Origin: Chryseobacterium sp. 52
Lineage (GTDB): Bacteria > Bacteroidota > Bacteroidia > Flavobacteriales > Weeksellaceae
Length of the DNA: 64,000 nt
Assembly (NCBI RefSeq): GCF_002754245.1
Contig: NZ_PEEX01000001.1
Coordinates: forward strand, 3,328,001 to 3,392,000
Direction of reading: 5' to 3'
The notes under the pieces are model-generated. The model searched no databases and was not told the DNA's origin. It worked only from the letters and a program-made list of their open reading frames with translations. The position numbers and the translations under genes are program-made. Shown piece by piece: positions 25,862 through 35,269 of the stretch; the first letter of the stretch is position 1; each line of letters opens with the position of its first letter.

Positions 25862-27439
25862 TTAGTTATATTTAGAAGCTAAATCATTAGCCGCCTGCTT
25901 AAGAACAGCTGTAATATCGTTGTCGATTTTTCCAGCTTTAAGAGCAGCCATTGTCTCAGGGTGCTTAGATCTTAAGAACTCGATATATTCAATCTGGAAT
26001 TCTTTTACTTTTCTGATAGGAACGTTTCTCATTAAGTTTTCAGTACCCGCGTAAATCATGGCTACCTGACTGTCTACAGGAAGTGGAGAGTTTACCGGCT
26101 GCTTAAGAAGTTCTACGTTTCTTTCTCCTTTAGAGATAACTGCTAAAGTAGAAGCATCAAGGTCAGAACCGAACTTAGCGAACGCTTCCAATTCTTTATA
26201 TTGAGCCTGGTCTAACTTCAATGTACCAGAAACTTTTTTCATTGATTTGATCTGAGCATTACCTCCTACTCTCGATACAGAGATCCCTACGTTGATTGCA
26301 GGACGAACCCCTGAGTTGAATAGATCAGACTCCAAGAAGATCTGTCCGTCAGTAATCGAGATTACGTTCGTTGGAATATATGCAGAAACGTCACCAGCCT
26401 GAGTTTCGATAATTGGAAGTGCCGTTAATGAACCTCCTCCTTTTACAAGTGGTCTTAGAGACTCTGGTAAATCATTCATTTGGCTGGCAATTTTGTCATC
26501 AGCGATCACTTTTGCAGCTCTTTCCAATAATCTTGAGTGAAGATAGAAAACGTCTCCAGGATAAGCTTCACGGCCCGGTGGTCTTCTCAATAGAAGAGAA
26601 AGCTCACGGTAAGCAACAGCTTGTTTAGATAAATCATCATAAATGATCAATGCTGGTCTACCTGTGTCTCTGAAGAACTCACCGATAGATGCACCTGCCA
26701 TTGCAGAATATACCTGCATTGGAACCGGATCTGATGCGTTAGCCGCAACAATTACAGTATATGCTAAAGCTCCTTTATCAGAAAGGGTTTTAACGATTTG
26801 TGCTACAGTAGAAGCTTTCTGACCGATAGCAACATATATACAATATACAGGATTACCTGCTTCAAAGAATTCTTTTTGGTTGATGATCGTATCGATAGCA
26901 ACAGTCGTTTTACCTGTCTGTCTGTCACCGATGATCAATTCTCTTTGTCCTCTTCCTACAGGGATCATAGAGTCAATCGCAACGATACCTGTTTGTAAAG
27001 GCTCAGTTACCGGCTGTCTGAAGATAACTCCAGGCGCTTTTCTTTCCAATGGCATTTCATATAATTCGCCAGTGATAGGACCTTTACCGTCAATAGGGTT
27101 ACCAAGAGTATCTACTACTCTTCCTAACATTCCTTCTCCTACTTTGATAGAAGAGATTCTGTTTGTTCTTCTTACTGTATCTCCTTCTTTTACTAATTTA
27201 CTTTCCCCAAGTAGTGCAACACCTACGTTGTCTTCTTCAAGGTTAAGTACAATACCTTCTACATCACTAGCAAATTTCACCAACTCACCGTACTGTACAT
27301 TTTCTAACCCGTATACACGAGCAATACCATCACCGATGGTTAAAACTGTACCTACTTCCTCAACATTTGATTGAGTGTCGAAGTTGGCCAACTGTTGTTT
27401 TAAGATCGCAGATACTTCTGCCGGATTTATTTCTGCCAT
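25862..27439 (-). CDS. atpA: ATP synthase F1 subunit alpha
   Basis: A 525-residue protein of normal length. The P-loop GDRQTGKT lies near residues 172-179, the alpha-subunit signature [14 protein letters not shown] near 375-388, and [13 protein letters not shown] [12 protein letters not shown] just before it. It forms the non-catalytic nucleotide sites of F1. It follows atpH by 17 bases. Confidence 0.97.
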   Translation of the reverse strand: MAEINPAEVSAILKQQLANFDTQSNVEEVGTVLTIGDGIARVYGLENVQYGELVKFASDVEGIVLNLEEDNVGVALLGESKLVKEGDTVRRTNRISSIKVGEGMLGRVVDTLGNPIDGKGPITGELYEMPLERKAPGVIFRQPVTEPLQTGIVAIDSMIPVGRGQRELIIGDRQTGKTTVAIDTIINQKEFFEAGNPVYCIYVAIGQKASTVAQIVKTLSDKGALAYTVIVAANASDPVPMQVYSAMAGASIGEFFRDTGRPALIIYDDLSKQAVAYRELSLLLRRPPGREAYPGDVFYLHSRLLERAAKVIADDKIASQMNDLPESLRPLVKGGGSLTALPIIETQAGDVSAYIPTNVISITDGQIFLESDLFNSGVRPAINVGISVSRVGGNAQIKSMKKVSGTLKLDQAQYKELEAFAKFGSDLDASTLAVISKGERNVELLKQPVNSPLPVDSQVAMIYAGTENLMRNVPIRKVKEFQIEYIEFLRSKHPETMAALKAGKIDNDITAVLKQAANDLASKYN

Positions 27440-27456
27440 TATATGGTTGTTTTTTC

Positions 27457-27996
27457 TTAATTTAACTGAAAGTCTTTTTTAACCTTGTTCAATTTTGTCT
27501 TTACAGACGCATCTATCTGCTGATCACCTACTCTTAGAATGTAACCTCCTAAAATTTCAGGCTTCACATTTACATTCAGATCAAAGTTTGAATCTGCTTT
27601 TACCAGATTGGTAGATCTTAAAATCTGATCAATGTTCTCTTTAGAAAGCTGAGTCGCTGTAGTAAGAGTTATTCTCTGTACTCCATTGATATCCTCTACT
27701 TTATTGATAAACTCCTGAGCGATATTTTTCAATTGGTTTTCACGTCCGTGCTTGATCACTAATTTGATCAGGTTTTGTGAAGAAACTGAAAAATCCTTAA
27801 AAATCTGGCTTGCTACCTCTATTTTCTTTTTTGCATCAATGTAAGGCGTAAGGAAGAATTTGTTCAAATCCGCAGATTGAGACATGATCTTCACTACATC
27901 TTTCATTTCAGAAAATACAGCAGCTGTCTGGCCTGATTCTTTGGTGAATTCAAGCAATCCCTGTGCGTATCTTTTAGCTACTTTAGATGTAAGCAT
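27457..27996 (-). CDS. atpH: ATP synthase F1 subunit delta (OSCP)
   Basis: A 179-residue stalk protein. The N-terminal helical bundle ([18 protein letters not shown]) and the C-terminal motif [20 protein letters not shown] are the OSCP/delta signature. It ties F1 to the peripheral stalk made by AtpF. It starts two bases after the atpF stop. Confidence 0.95.
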   Translation of the reverse strand: MLTSKVAKRYAQGLLEFTKESGQTAAVFSEMKDVVKIMSQSADLNKFFLTPYIDAKKKIEVASQIFKDFSVSSQNLIKLVIKHGRENQLKNIAQEFINKVEDINGVQRITLTTATQLSKENIDQILRSTNLVKADSNFDLNVNVKPEILGGYILRVGDQQIDASVKTKLNKVKKDFQLN

Positions 27997-27998
27997 TC

Positions 27999-28496
27999 TT
28001 AGTTAAGGTTAGATTTGTTTAAATAATTTTGAACTAATTCGTTTTGAGCTTCGTTGTTATCCAACTTCTGCTTAAGGATAGATTCAGCGATGTTTACAGA
28101 TAAAGCACCGATTTGAGTTTTGATGTCTGCCATAGCAGCATTTTTCTCAGTCTGGATCGTCTGCTTAGCCGCTTCAATTAATTTGTCGCCTTCATTTTTA
28201 GCAGCATCTTTAGCCTCACCTACGATTCTATCTTTAATTTCTCTAGCTTCTTTAAGGATAGCATCTCTTTCGATCTTAGCTTCACGAATAATTCTTTCGT
28301 TGTCCTCTTTTAAAGTCTCCATCTCTTTTCTTGCCAATTTAGCCTGATTAAGAGCATCAACAATAGAAGTTTCTCTGTCATTGATCGATTTTAAAATAGG
28401 TTTCCAAGCAAATTTGCCTAACAAAAATAATAATGCTAGAAAAATAACAGACTGGATAATAAATAATCCTGATGAAAACTGGTGAATTAATTCCAT
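27999..28496 (-). CDS. atpF: ATP synthase F0 subunit b
   Basis: A 165-residue protein with one N-terminal membrane helix (about 10-28, LFIIQSVIFLALLFLLGKF) followed by a long charged helix (NDRETSIVDALNQAKLARKE) that makes the peripheral stalk. It lies between atpE and atpH as expected. Confidence 0.95.
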   Translation of the reverse strand: MELIHQFSSGLFIIQSVIFLALLFLLGKFAWKPILKSINDRETSIVDALNQAKLARKEMETLKEDNERIIREAKIERDAILKEAREIKDRIVGEAKDAAKNEGDKLIEAAKQTIQTEKNAAMADIKTQIGALSVNIAESILKQKLDNNEAQNELVQNYLNKSNLN

Positions 28497-28581
28497 TATA
28501 TAAATGTATAAATAATTATTACTTTTTTCTTAAATAACCATTACCTGTAACCAACCGTTACGGGTAATGGTTTGATTTTAA

Positions 28582-28776
28582 TTAGTTTACCGCGAATAGA
28601 GCAGCAAACGCAACACCTTCAACAAGTGCAGCAGCGATAAGCATAGCTGTTTGGATTTTTCCAGATTGCTCAGGTTGTCTAGCGATAGCTTCAAGAGCAG
28701 CAGCTCCGATTTTACCAAGACCAATACCTACACCTAGTACTACGATACCAGCACCTACAATTTTAGGGATTTCCAT
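28582..28776 (-). CDS. atpE: ATP synthase F0 subunit c
   Basis: A 64-residue two-helix hairpin, shorter than the ~75-80 of many bacteria but normal for this group. The loop RQPE (residues 33-36) and the ion-binding Glu 53 in AALVEGVAF are visible. Gly follows Glu 53 rather than Ser/Thr, so a proton-driven rather than sodium-driven ring is likely. Confidence 0.95.
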   Translation of the reverse strand: MEIPKIVGAGIVVLGVGIGLGKIGAAALEAIARQPEQSGKIQTAMLIAAALVEGVAFAALFAVN

Positions 28777-28823
28777 AATATATAATTTTAAAAAATTTGT
28801 TTTACTTTAATTTATAATTTCAA

Positions 28824-29924
28824 TTAGTGAGCAGCATGATGTTCGTGCTCGTGCTCCTGTACTGCCATTCCGATAAACAGAGCTGATAACATCGTGAAGA
28901 TGTAAGCCTGAAGGAATGCTACCAATACTTCCAATAAATAGATTACTAATGTTAAGAACGGGAATGCAACACCTGCTGCAAAGTTCTTAAATACATAGAT
29001 TAATCCAATCAAACTCATTACTACGATGTGTCCTGCAGTCATGTTTGCAAAAAGACGGATCATCAATGCGAAAGGCTTAGTGATTGTTCCTAATAATTCG
29101 ATTGGCAACATGATCAGTTTCATTGGAACAGGAACTCCCGGCATCCAGAAGATGTGCTTCCAATAATCTTTATTTGCAGAGAATGTAGTAATTAAATAGG
29201 TAAGGATCGCCAGGAAGAATGTCATTGTAATATTACCTGTAACATTAATTCCGAAAGGCATTAACCCTAATACGTTTAAGAATAAGATAAAGAAGAATAC
29301 GGTTAATAAATATCCCATAAATCTTTTATACTTATGCCCGATGTTCGGGATAGCAACTTCGTCTCTTACGAAAATAATTAGAGGCTCTAAGAATCTTGCA
29401 GCTCCCGTAGGCACAACAGACTTCTTATAAGATTTAGCCATTCCTGCAAACAACACTAACATAAAGACTGATACTAATAAAAGAATAAGTACACTCTTTG
29501 TAATAGAAAGATCCAGAGGCTTTACATTGGTAGGATGACCATCTTTACCCAGTGTTAATGTACCTGCTGCATCTGTTTTATAGATTTTTTCGTGGTGTAA
29601 TTTATAATAAGAACCATCTACTTCAGTTGGCTCACCGTGCATAAAACCTTCTTTACCGTTGCTCATGAAAGTGTGGATTCCGTTATCATAAAAAATAACC
29701 GGAAGAGGGAAACCGATGTGGTGACCGTCTTTATCTACCATCAATGTAAAGTCGTGAGCATCCAACAAGTGATGATCGATGAACTCTTTGTTTTCTTTAC
29801 TTGTTTTGTCTTTCTCTGAAAGCTCTTGTGCAGGAGCTGTTCCAGCAGGAGCCTCACCGTGCTGTGCAGACACTAAGTTTAATACAAAAATACTGTAGAA
29901 TAAAACTGCGAATTTCTTAAACAT
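28824..29924 (-). CDS. atpB: ATP synthase F0 subunit a with signal peptide and periplasmic extension
   Basis: A 366-residue protein. Unusually for general bacteria but typical for Bacteroidota, it begins with a cleavable-looking signal (ends NLVSAQ, residue 20) and an extra domain of about 120 residues before the membrane part. The membrane part carries the essential Arg in the segment MIRLFANMTAGHIV and ends in a His/Glu-rich tail (QEHEHEHHAAH). The start at 29924 is chosen: a TTG at 29948 lies inside the promoter box 29946-29953. Confidence 0.93.
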   Translation of the reverse strand: MFKKFAVLFYSIFVLNLVSAQHGEAPAGTAPAQELSEKDKTSKENKEFIDHHLLDAHDFTLMVDKDGHHIGFPLPVIFYDNGIHTFMSNGKEGFMHGEPTEVDGSYYKLHHEKIYKTDAAGTLTLGKDGHPTNVKPLDLSITKSVLILLLVSVFMLVLFAGMAKSYKKSVVPTGAARFLEPLIIFVRDEVAIPNIGHKYKRFMGYLLTVFFFILFLNVLGLMPFGINVTGNITMTFFLAILTYLITTFSANKDYWKHIFWMPGVPVPMKLIMLPIELLGTITKPFALMIRLFANMTAGHIVVMSLIGLIYVFKNFAAGVAFPFLTLVIYLLEVLVAFLQAYIFTMLSALFIGMAVQEHEHEHHAAH

Positions 29925-29945
29925 TGATAGGTTTTTTTCGTTGTG

Positions 29946-29974
29946 CAAAAATATAATTTTTTTTCTAGTTTCAA
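29946..29974 (-). promoter_or_regulatory. Promoter of atpBEFHAG
   Basis: Minus strand: TTG (29972-29974), 18 bases, then TATTTTTG (29946-29953), about 20 bases before the atpB ATG. It lies between the AtpI-like gene and atpB, so the main operon can be transcribed without it. Confidence 0.6.
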
Positions 29975-29983
29975 TAAATAATT

Positions 29984-30355
29984 TTACTGTTTTTTGTCAT
30001 GATTAATCAGCTTAATCGCATAGTACGTAAGTAGCGTTGTCAGGACAAAATAGGGTATAATAAAATGAAATTTATAGCCTGGAATGACTTCAAAGTTCAA
30101 TTTCTTCCTGATTAAGTACATTAAACCGAATTTTAAAAGGATCAAACCAATCACAGCCAGCCCTAAAAATTCAGGCACTACTCTATTAATTAAAATAATC
30201 ATTGTAATCATCAGCATAAACATGACACTTAAAAAAAGATAAAATTTAACAATAATAATCTCATCTAAGTGAAAAACAAATTTCCAAAGGGAAAAATGGA
30301 TCAGAAATGTTAAAAAGAATAATACCGTAATCAGGATATTAGGATTTAATTTCAT
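29984..30355 (-). CDS. small four-helix membrane protein upstream of atpB (AtpI-position; DUF6168-like)
   Basis: A 123-residue protein that is almost all membrane: hydrophobic segments at about 7-26, 36-56, 61-80 and 98-116. It sits directly upstream of atpB, where AtpI/AtpZ-type assembly factors are found. I think it is the family DUF6168, common at this position in Flavobacteriia, but that is from memory. The role in c-ring or F0 assembly is inferred from position only. A -7 box lies at 30408-30415. Confidence 0.65.
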   Translation of the reverse strand: MKLNPNILITVLFFLTFLIHFSLWKFVFHLDEIIIVKFYLFLSVMFMLMITMIILINRVVPEFLGLAVIGLILLKFGLMYLIRKKLNFEVIPGYKFHFIIPYFVLTTLLTYYAIKLINHDKKQ

Positions 30356-30407
30356 TATAAACTTATTTTCAACCTCTGTAAACAGGAGGGTTTATTTTAA
30401 TTGATGA

Positions 30408-30415
30408 CAAAAATA
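30408..30415 (-). promoter_or_regulatory. -7 box for the AtpI-like gene
   Basis: Minus-strand TATTTTTG about 50 bases before the ATG; no convincing -33 element. Confidence 0.35.
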
Positions 30416-30492
30416 GACTTTTTCTATCGTATTTTCATACGATTTGATTTTTATCATTTTTTCCATATATATAATATTACGTGTCCGAACAC

Positions 30493-30522
30493 TTTGGATA
30501 TGCTAAAAATTCCTTATTTTTG
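30493..30522 (+). promoter_or_regulatory. Promoter of ffh
   Basis: TTTG (30493-30496), 18 bases, then TATTTTTG (30515-30522), about 23 bases before the ATG. Both elements match the Bacteroidota housekeeping-sigma consensus. Confidence 0.65.
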
Positions 30523-30545
30523 CAAACCTATAATTTACAATAAAT

Positions 30546-31907
30546 ATGTTTAATAGTTTACAGGATAAATTAGACAAGGCTCTACATAATATTTCCGGAC
30601 GCGGAAAAATCACAGAGATCAACGTAGCGGAAACCGTAAAGGAAATCCGTAGAGCGTTGGTAGATGCCGATGTTAACTATAAAGTTGCAAAAGATCTTAC
30701 GAAAAGAGTTCAGGATAAAGCTTTAGGACAGAACGTTCTTACTTCCCTTACACCGGGACAGTTGATGACGAAAATCGTTCATGACGAATTAGTAGAACTT
30801 ATGGGAGGTTCTCAGGAAGGGATCAATCTTTCAGGAAAACCTTCTGTGATTCTTATTGCAGGGCTTCAGGGTTCCGGTAAGACTACTTTCTCCGGGAAAT
30901 TAGCTCATTTTTTAAAGACAAAGAGAACTAAGAAACCTTTATTGGTTGCGTGTGACGTTTACCGTCCTGCAGCAATCGACCAGCTTAAAATATTGGGGGG
31001 TCAGATCGGAGTTCCGGTATTTACGGAGGAAGGTTCTACCAATCCATCTACTATTGCTGAAAATGCAATTACTTTTGCAAAAGCAAATGGTCATGATGTA
31101 GTGATCGTCGATACAGCAGGACGTCTTGCCATTGACGAACAGATGATGAACGAGATCAAATCCGTCCATTATTTCATCAAACCTCAGGAAACCTTATTCG
31201 TAGTAGACTCTATGACGGGTCAGGATGCTGTGAATACGGCAAAAGCATTCAACGATGCATTGAACTTTGACGGTGTTGTTCTTACCAAATTAGATGGTGA
31301 TACGAGAGGGGGCGCTGCTTTAACGATTCGTTCTGTAGTAGAAAAGCCGATTAAATTCATCTCTACCGGTGAGAAAATGGAAGCTTTGGATATTTTCTAT
31401 CCGGAAAGGATGGCAGACAGAATTCTGGGAATGGGAGACGTTGTTTCCTTAGTAGAAAGAGCTCAGGAGCAGTTTGATGAAGAAGAAGCTAAAAAATTAC
31501 ACAAAAAAATCGCTAAAAACGAGTTTGGTTTTGATGATTTCCTGAAGCAGATCAACCAGATCAAGAAGATGGGTAATATGAAAGACCTTATGGGAATGAT
31601 TCCAGGGGTTGGAAAGGCGATTAAGGATGTTGAAATCAGTGATGATGCCTTCAAACATATTGAAGCGATTATTTATTCTATGACTCCGGACGAAAGAAGA
31701 AGACCTTCTATTATCAATACTCAGAGAAAACAGAGAATTGCAAAAGGAGCAGGAAGAAAAATCGAAGATGTCAATCAGTTGATGAAGCAGTTTGAGCAGA
31801 TGGGCAAAATGATGAAAATGATGCAGGGTCCTCAGGGAAAACAAATGATGCAGATGATGAGCAAAATGCCGAATATGCCGGGCATGGGCGGAATGATGGG
31901 AAAATAA
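30546..31907 (+). CDS. ffh: signal recognition particle protein Ffh
   Basis: A 453-residue GTPase that binds 4.5S RNA and signal peptides and delivers nascent membrane proteins to FtsY. N domain 1-95, P-loop GLQGSGKT (106-113), DTAGR and TKLDGD in the G domain, and a methionine-rich M domain at the C-terminus (MKQFEQMGKMMKMMQG, NMPGMGGMMGK). Single gene, divergent from the ATP synthase operon; terminator shared with the convergent porin gene. Confidence 0.97.
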   Translation: MFNSLQDKLDKALHNISGRGKITEINVAETVKEIRRALVDADVNYKVAKDLTKRVQDKALGQNVLTSLTPGQLMTKIVHDELVELMGGSQEGINLSGKPSVILIAGLQGSGKTTFSGKLAHFLKTKRTKKPLLVACDVYRPAAIDQLKILGGQIGVPVFTEEGSTNPSTIAENAITFAKANGHDVVIVDTAGRLAIDEQMMNEIKSVHYFIKPQETLFVVDSMTGQDAVNTAKAFNDALNFDGVVLTKLDGDTRGGAALTIRSVVEKPIKFISTGEKMEALDIFYPERMADRILGMGDVVSLVERAQEQFDEEEAKKLHKKIAKNEFGFDDFLKQINQIKKMGNMKDLMGMIPGVGKAIKDVEISDDAFKHIEAIIYSMTPDERRRPSIINTQRKQRIAKGAGRKIEDVNQLMKQFEQMGKMMKMMQGPQGKQMMQMMSKMPNMPGMGGMMGK

Positions 31908-31931
31908 CAATGTCTCCAACAATACAATATA

Positions 31932-31960
31932 AAAAACTCTCAGAAATTCTGAGAGTTTTT
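31932..31960. terminator. Bidirectional terminator between ffh and the porin-like gene
   Basis: AAAAACTCTCAGAA pairs with TTCTGAGAGTTTTT; T-run on either strand. Confidence 0.85.
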
Positions 31961-31963
31961 GTT

Positions 31964-32620
31964 TTATTTGAACTTGTATCCTAGTCCCAGCTGAAAGAAA
32001 TTCATCTTCATTTTCTCGTCACCTGAAGGATTCTTGATCATATTAGTCAGTCCGAAACTGTAACGTGCATCTACAAACAATCCTTTGTATACGTTGTAAT
32101 CAGCTCCAAAGAAAAGTCCGAAATCTGTAGATTTGAAATTATCATTAAAAGCTTTTTCAAGGTATTCCTCTCCTGCATTAATTGCCTGTGGATTACTCGC
32201 TACTCCACTCACTTCAATTTTTGCTGTGGTATTTGTTTTAAAGCTCACATATGGACCCGCATACACTCCTAATTCCGGAGTTGCATAATATCTTGCCGAT
32301 ACGGGAATTACAATTCTGTTGAAGTTTAATTTCTCAGTCACGGTAACGTTACCCGGAAGTGATACTTTCGCTTTTCCTCCAAGATTTGCATATTCCACTT
32401 CTCCCTGAACCGCAAACTTGTCATTCAGCTTATGCTCAACTAAAGCGCCTACATAAAATCCGGATTTTGATTTTAAACTTCCTTCTATTCCTCCAAATTC
32501 AACGTCATTCTCATTAGAGTTAAGTTTGGATAAAGCATATCCTGCTTTTACCCCAAATTTTGTCTGCGCATTCATGCCTGCAAAAAAGACAACAGCCGAT
32601 GCCAATAAGATTTTTCTCAT
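31964..32620 (-). CDS. outer-membrane beta-barrel protein (porin family, PorT-like)
   Basis: A 218-residue protein with a signal peptide (ends MNAQ, residue 19) and an eight-strand-like barrel: FGVKAGYALSKLN, GFYVGALVEHKLNDKFAVQG, VPVSARYYATPELGVYAG and a final LGLGYKFK. Its middle (VGALVEHKLNDKFAVQGEVE) is clearly paralogous to the gene at 34460. Location in the outer membrane is inferred; function unknown. Confidence 0.8.
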   Translation of the reverse strand: MRKILLASAVVFFAGMNAQTKFGVKAGYALSKLNSNENDVEFGGIEGSLKSKSGFYVGALVEHKLNDKFAVQGEVEYANLGGKAKVSLPGNVTVTEKLNFNRIVIPVSARYYATPELGVYAGPYVSFKTNTTAKIEVSGVASNPQAINAGEEYLEKAFNDNFKSTDFGLFFGADYNVYKGLFVDARYSFGLTNMIKNPSGDEKMKMNFFQLGLGYKFK

Positions 32621-32656
32621 GATTTTTTATATAAAAATTGATTTTTAGAGACAAAA

Positions 32657-32682
32657 AAGCCCTAAAATAAATCTTAGGGCTT
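32657..32682 (-). terminator. Rho-independent terminator
   Basis: AAGCCCTAA pairs with TTAGGGCTT, eight-base loop, poly-T on the minus strand, behind the 32706 OMP gene. Confidence 0.8.
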
Positions 32683-32705
32683 CTGTTTTATAAATGTTTT
32701 GTTAA

Positions 32706-33356
32706 TTACTTAGCAAATACATATTTAACTCCGAAAGTTACAGCTGATAAATTCAATCCGAATTTGTAGTTGTTTACGCTTTTAGCACCATCAACATCAA
32801 ATTTAGAAGTGTTGTATCCGAATTCACCGAAAGTAGCTTCAATGCTCCAGTTTTTGTTTAAGAAATAATCTAAACCTGGCTTAATGTTAACTCCGATTGA
32901 AGTGAAGTTAGATTTAGTAGAAGTAGATGCAGTAGTAGTAGCACCACCAACAGTTGTAGTTGAAGTACCTTCTTCTTTAACCTGACCAAATTCCATTGGA
33001 ACCTCTAATTGACCGAAGATATATAATTTGTCAGCAATAGTCCAGTATTTTCTTACGAAAGGAGCTACAACAAATGCAGATTCTATATTTTTATCTTCAG
33101 AAACGATTAAAGAATTTTTTGTAGTTTCAGTAGTTTTGTCATTTTTATAACCAACACCTAAACCTACTGCTAAGTTAGTCCCTACGAAGTATCCTACAGT
33201 TGGAAGAACTTTGAAGCTTTCAACTTTAGAATCGTCATTATTGTTTTCTTTTTGAGAATAACCTATCTGTCCTGATACATAAGTTGTTCCTTTTGCAATC
33301 TGTGCATTAGATAAACCGAAAAGTGCAACAGCACCAGCTAATACTAATTTTTTCAT
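32706..33356 (-). CDS. outer-membrane beta-barrel protein
   Basis: A 216-residue protein with signal peptide (LSNAQ, residue 19). Alternating strands include GTTYVSGQIGYSQKEN, LPTVGYFVGTNLAVGLGVGY, FVRKYWTIADKLYIFGQLEV and a C-terminal FGVKYVFAK. A Thr/Ser-rich insert (STTTVGGATTTASTSTKS, about residues 132-149) looks like an outer loop. It differs from its neighbours in detail but shares their size and build. It has its own promoter box (33386-33393) and terminator. Confidence 0.78.
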   Translation of the reverse strand: MKKLVLAGAVALFGLSNAQIAKGTTYVSGQIGYSQKENNNDDSKVESFKVLPTVGYFVGTNLAVGLGVGYKNDKTTETTKNSLIVSEDKNIESAFVVAPFVRKYWTIADKLYIFGQLEVPMEFGQVKEEGTSTTTVGGATTTASTSTKSNFTSIGVNIKPGLDYFLNKNWSIEATFGEFGYNTSKFDVDGAKSVNNYKFGLNLSAVTFGVKYVFAK

Positions 33357-33385
33357 TTTATAATAATTTTAATACTTTCTTAGGG

Positions 33386-33393
33386 CAAATTTA
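33386..33393 (-). promoter_or_regulatory. -7 box for the 32706 OMP gene
   Basis: Minus-strand TAAATTTG, 30 bases before the ATG. Confidence 0.45.
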
Positions 33394-33765
33394 CAGTGGG
33401 TGCCGCTAATATTAAAATTTGTTAACGTGATTAATATCATTGATAAACATTGACGTTTTCCGAAAATAAAACGTACTAATTATAGGATTTTGATTTTTTC
33501 ACAATATTTAGAATAAAAAAACTACAAATTATCAACAGGAGTGAAATATATTTATTTTTTTAGATTTATCATTTTCTTTCAAATTCTTCATTATTTGCGA
33601 TTTCTCAGAGAGACAATCACCTAAAACGTTAACATTTAACACATTAGTCTTAAATATCAAACAAACGTTTGTCAATTGAGATAATTTCTCTCGATTGGTT
33701 CAATTAAACGCACCTATTTATCCAAAATACCTAATGATATCAGATATTCATTAAGGTTTATAAAA

Positions 33766-33791
33766 AAACTCCTGCCCTAAAGCCGGAGTTT
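33766..33791 (-). terminator. Rho-independent terminator
   Basis: AAACTCC pairs with GGAGTTT, with a 12-base loop and poly-T on the minus strand, behind the 33817 gene. Confidence 0.7.
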
Positions 33792-33816
33792 GATGTATTA
33801 TTTTTTTAATACTTAT

Positions 33817-34314
33817 TTATTTCAGGAAGAAATTGTACCCGATATTAACAGCACCAACGTTCCAGTTCGCTGTATACCATCCGTAATCACGTCTGTTGCT
33901 GATAGTCTGGTATCCTAAATACAGTTCACCTTTAGACATCTGATATCCAAATTTAGGCTGTGCATAGAACCCTCCGTCTACTCCATCTTTTACAGAAATA
34001 CCGTACCCAAGGTCTAAACCTACAAAGATAGGAGCTCCTGAGAATTTATATTTTCCTGAAACGGCAACAGGAATAAATCCGAAATCATCAAAGTGATCTT
34101 TTCCGAAGAAATGAGAATATCCAGTTGTAACTCCAAGGTCAAGCCCTTTGGTAATATTCCACATATAAGCAGCATCTACCCCTAATGTAAACGAAGAAGC
34201 ATCACTTGCATCAGCTACCGGAATCCCGATATGACCGCCCAGTTTAAAACCTTCCTGTGCCTGTAAAGCACCACCTAGCAGCGCAAAAGCACCTAATAAA
34301 AATAGTTTTTTCAT
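33817..34314 (-). CDS. small outer-membrane beta-barrel protein
   Basis: A 165-residue protein starting MKKLFLLGAFALLGGALQAQ (signal). The mature part is a short barrel: FKLGGHIGIPVADASDASSF, LDLGVTTGYSHFFG, FIPVAVSGKYKFSGAPIFVG, LYLGYQTIS and NIGYNFFLK at the end. The frame is open to 34341, but that position lies on the -7 box 34341-34348, so the start at 34314 is preferred. Function unknown. Confidence 0.75.
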   Translation of the reverse strand: MKKLFLLGAFALLGGALQAQEGFKLGGHIGIPVADASDASSFTLGVDAAYMWNITKGLDLGVTTGYSHFFGKDHFDDFGFIPVAVSGKYKFSGAPIFVGLDLGYGISVKDGVDGGFYAQPKFGYQMSKGELYLGYQTISNRRDYGWYTANWNVGAVNIGYNFFLK

Positions 34315-34340
34315 TTTTTTAATAGTTTTGATTGATACCA

Positions 34341-34348
34341 CAAAATTA
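34341..34348 (-). promoter_or_regulatory. -7 box for the 33817 OMP gene
   Basis: Minus-strand TAATTTTG, 26 bases before the chosen ATG. Confidence 0.45.
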
Positions 34349-34406
34349 GTAATTATTCTTTTATTAACATAAAATTAACAATAAACATTCATGATAACAA
34401 CAAAAA

Positions 34407-34430
34407 AGCGGGACAAAATTCTGTCCCGCT
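34407..34430 (-). terminator. Rho-independent terminator
   Basis: AGCGGGACA pairs with TGTCCCGCT, six-base loop, TTTTTT tail on the minus strand, behind the 34460 gene. Confidence 0.85.
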
Positions 34431-34459
34431 CTATCTCTTTTTAATTTATTTCTAAAGAA

Positions 34460-35125
34460 TTAGTTTCCTCCGAATTTGAAACCTACTCCTACCTGTAAAA
34501 AGCTGTTCGTCGTTTTTTCTCCATTAACAGAGTTTTTAGCTAAGTTGGAAATTCCCATATTATATCTGGCATCAAAGAACAATCCGTTTTCCAGCATATA
34601 TTCAGCACCAAGGAACGGAGCAATGTTGAATGTGTTTGTCTGATCCTTAATATCTCTTTCATCATCACCTCCAAGCTCTAATCCCGGAATTATTCCTCCC
34701 AGTCCTAAATCAGTCACTGTTTTAGATTTTGCAGTAAGAATATATCCGAAACTGGCACCTGCAGAAACAGATAAACCTTCCGTAATAAAATATTTAGCAG
34801 AAACAGGAACCAATAAGGTACCGAAAGTCATTTTATTTTGCAGGCTGAAGATTTCATCATCTTCATCTTCAACATTTTTAGAAACTTTACCTCCTAACTG
34901 AGAGTATAAAACTTCCCCCTGCAAACCAAATTTATCACTGATTTTATATTCAACCATCCCTCCTATATAGAAAGTGTGTAATGGATCTGTACTTTCTGAT
35001 CCTCCGTTGTTTTTGTATTTAAGTGTAGATAAAGAATAACCCGCTTTAGGGCCGAATCTTAATTCCTGTGCGCTTAGATTTGCGCCTAATACAGCCGCTG
35101 CTGCAATAAGTAAAAGTTTTTTCAT
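34460..35125 (-). CDS. outer-membrane beta-barrel protein (porin family, PorT-like)
   Basis: A 221-residue paralogue of the protein at 31964: FGPKAGYSLSTLK, TFYIGGMVEYKISDKFGLQG, VPVSAKYFITEGLSVSAG, FFDARYNMGISNL and VGVGFKFGGN. Signal peptide ends NLSAQ (residue 19). An acidic loop (NVEDEDDE) lies near residue 80. It has its own promoter and terminator. Confidence 0.8.
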   Translation of the reverse strand: MKKLLLIAAAAVLGANLSAQELRFGPKAGYSLSTLKYKNNGGSESTDPLHTFYIGGMVEYKISDKFGLQGEVLYSQLGGKVSKNVEDEDDEIFSLQNKMTFGTLLVPVSAKYFITEGLSVSAGASFGYILTAKSKTVTDLGLGGIIPGLELGGDDERDIKDQTNTFNIAPFLGAEYMLENGLFFDARYNMGISNLAKNSVNGEKTTNSFLQVGVGFKFGGN

Positions 35126-35147
35126 GATTTTATTTTAGTAATTGGCA

Positions 35148-35178
35148 CAAAACTAACTCTTTTTCTCAAATTACCAAA
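35148..35178 (-). promoter_or_regulatory. Promoter of the 34460 OMP gene
   Basis: Minus strand TTTG (35175-35178), 19 bases, then TAGTTTTG (35148-35155), 22 bases before the ATG. Both elements fit the consensus. Confidence 0.6.
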
Positions 35179-35269
35179 TAATACTAAACTTAATTATCTT
35201 ATCTCAGTGATTACGAGTAATTAATCTTTAAGAATCTTACTTTTTCTTACATTTATAACGGATACTAAA

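Larger units (their letters stand above)
33357..33816. other. 460-base AT-rich intergenic region
   Basis: It holds the -7 box for the 32706 gene at the left and the terminator of the 33817 gene at the right. In between I see no coding frame of note. Small symmetries include the palindrome CAAACGTTTG at 33662-33671 and an imperfect hairpin following it (CAATTGAGA...TCTCTCGATTG). It could host a small RNA or operator, but nothing definite. Confidence 0.4.
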
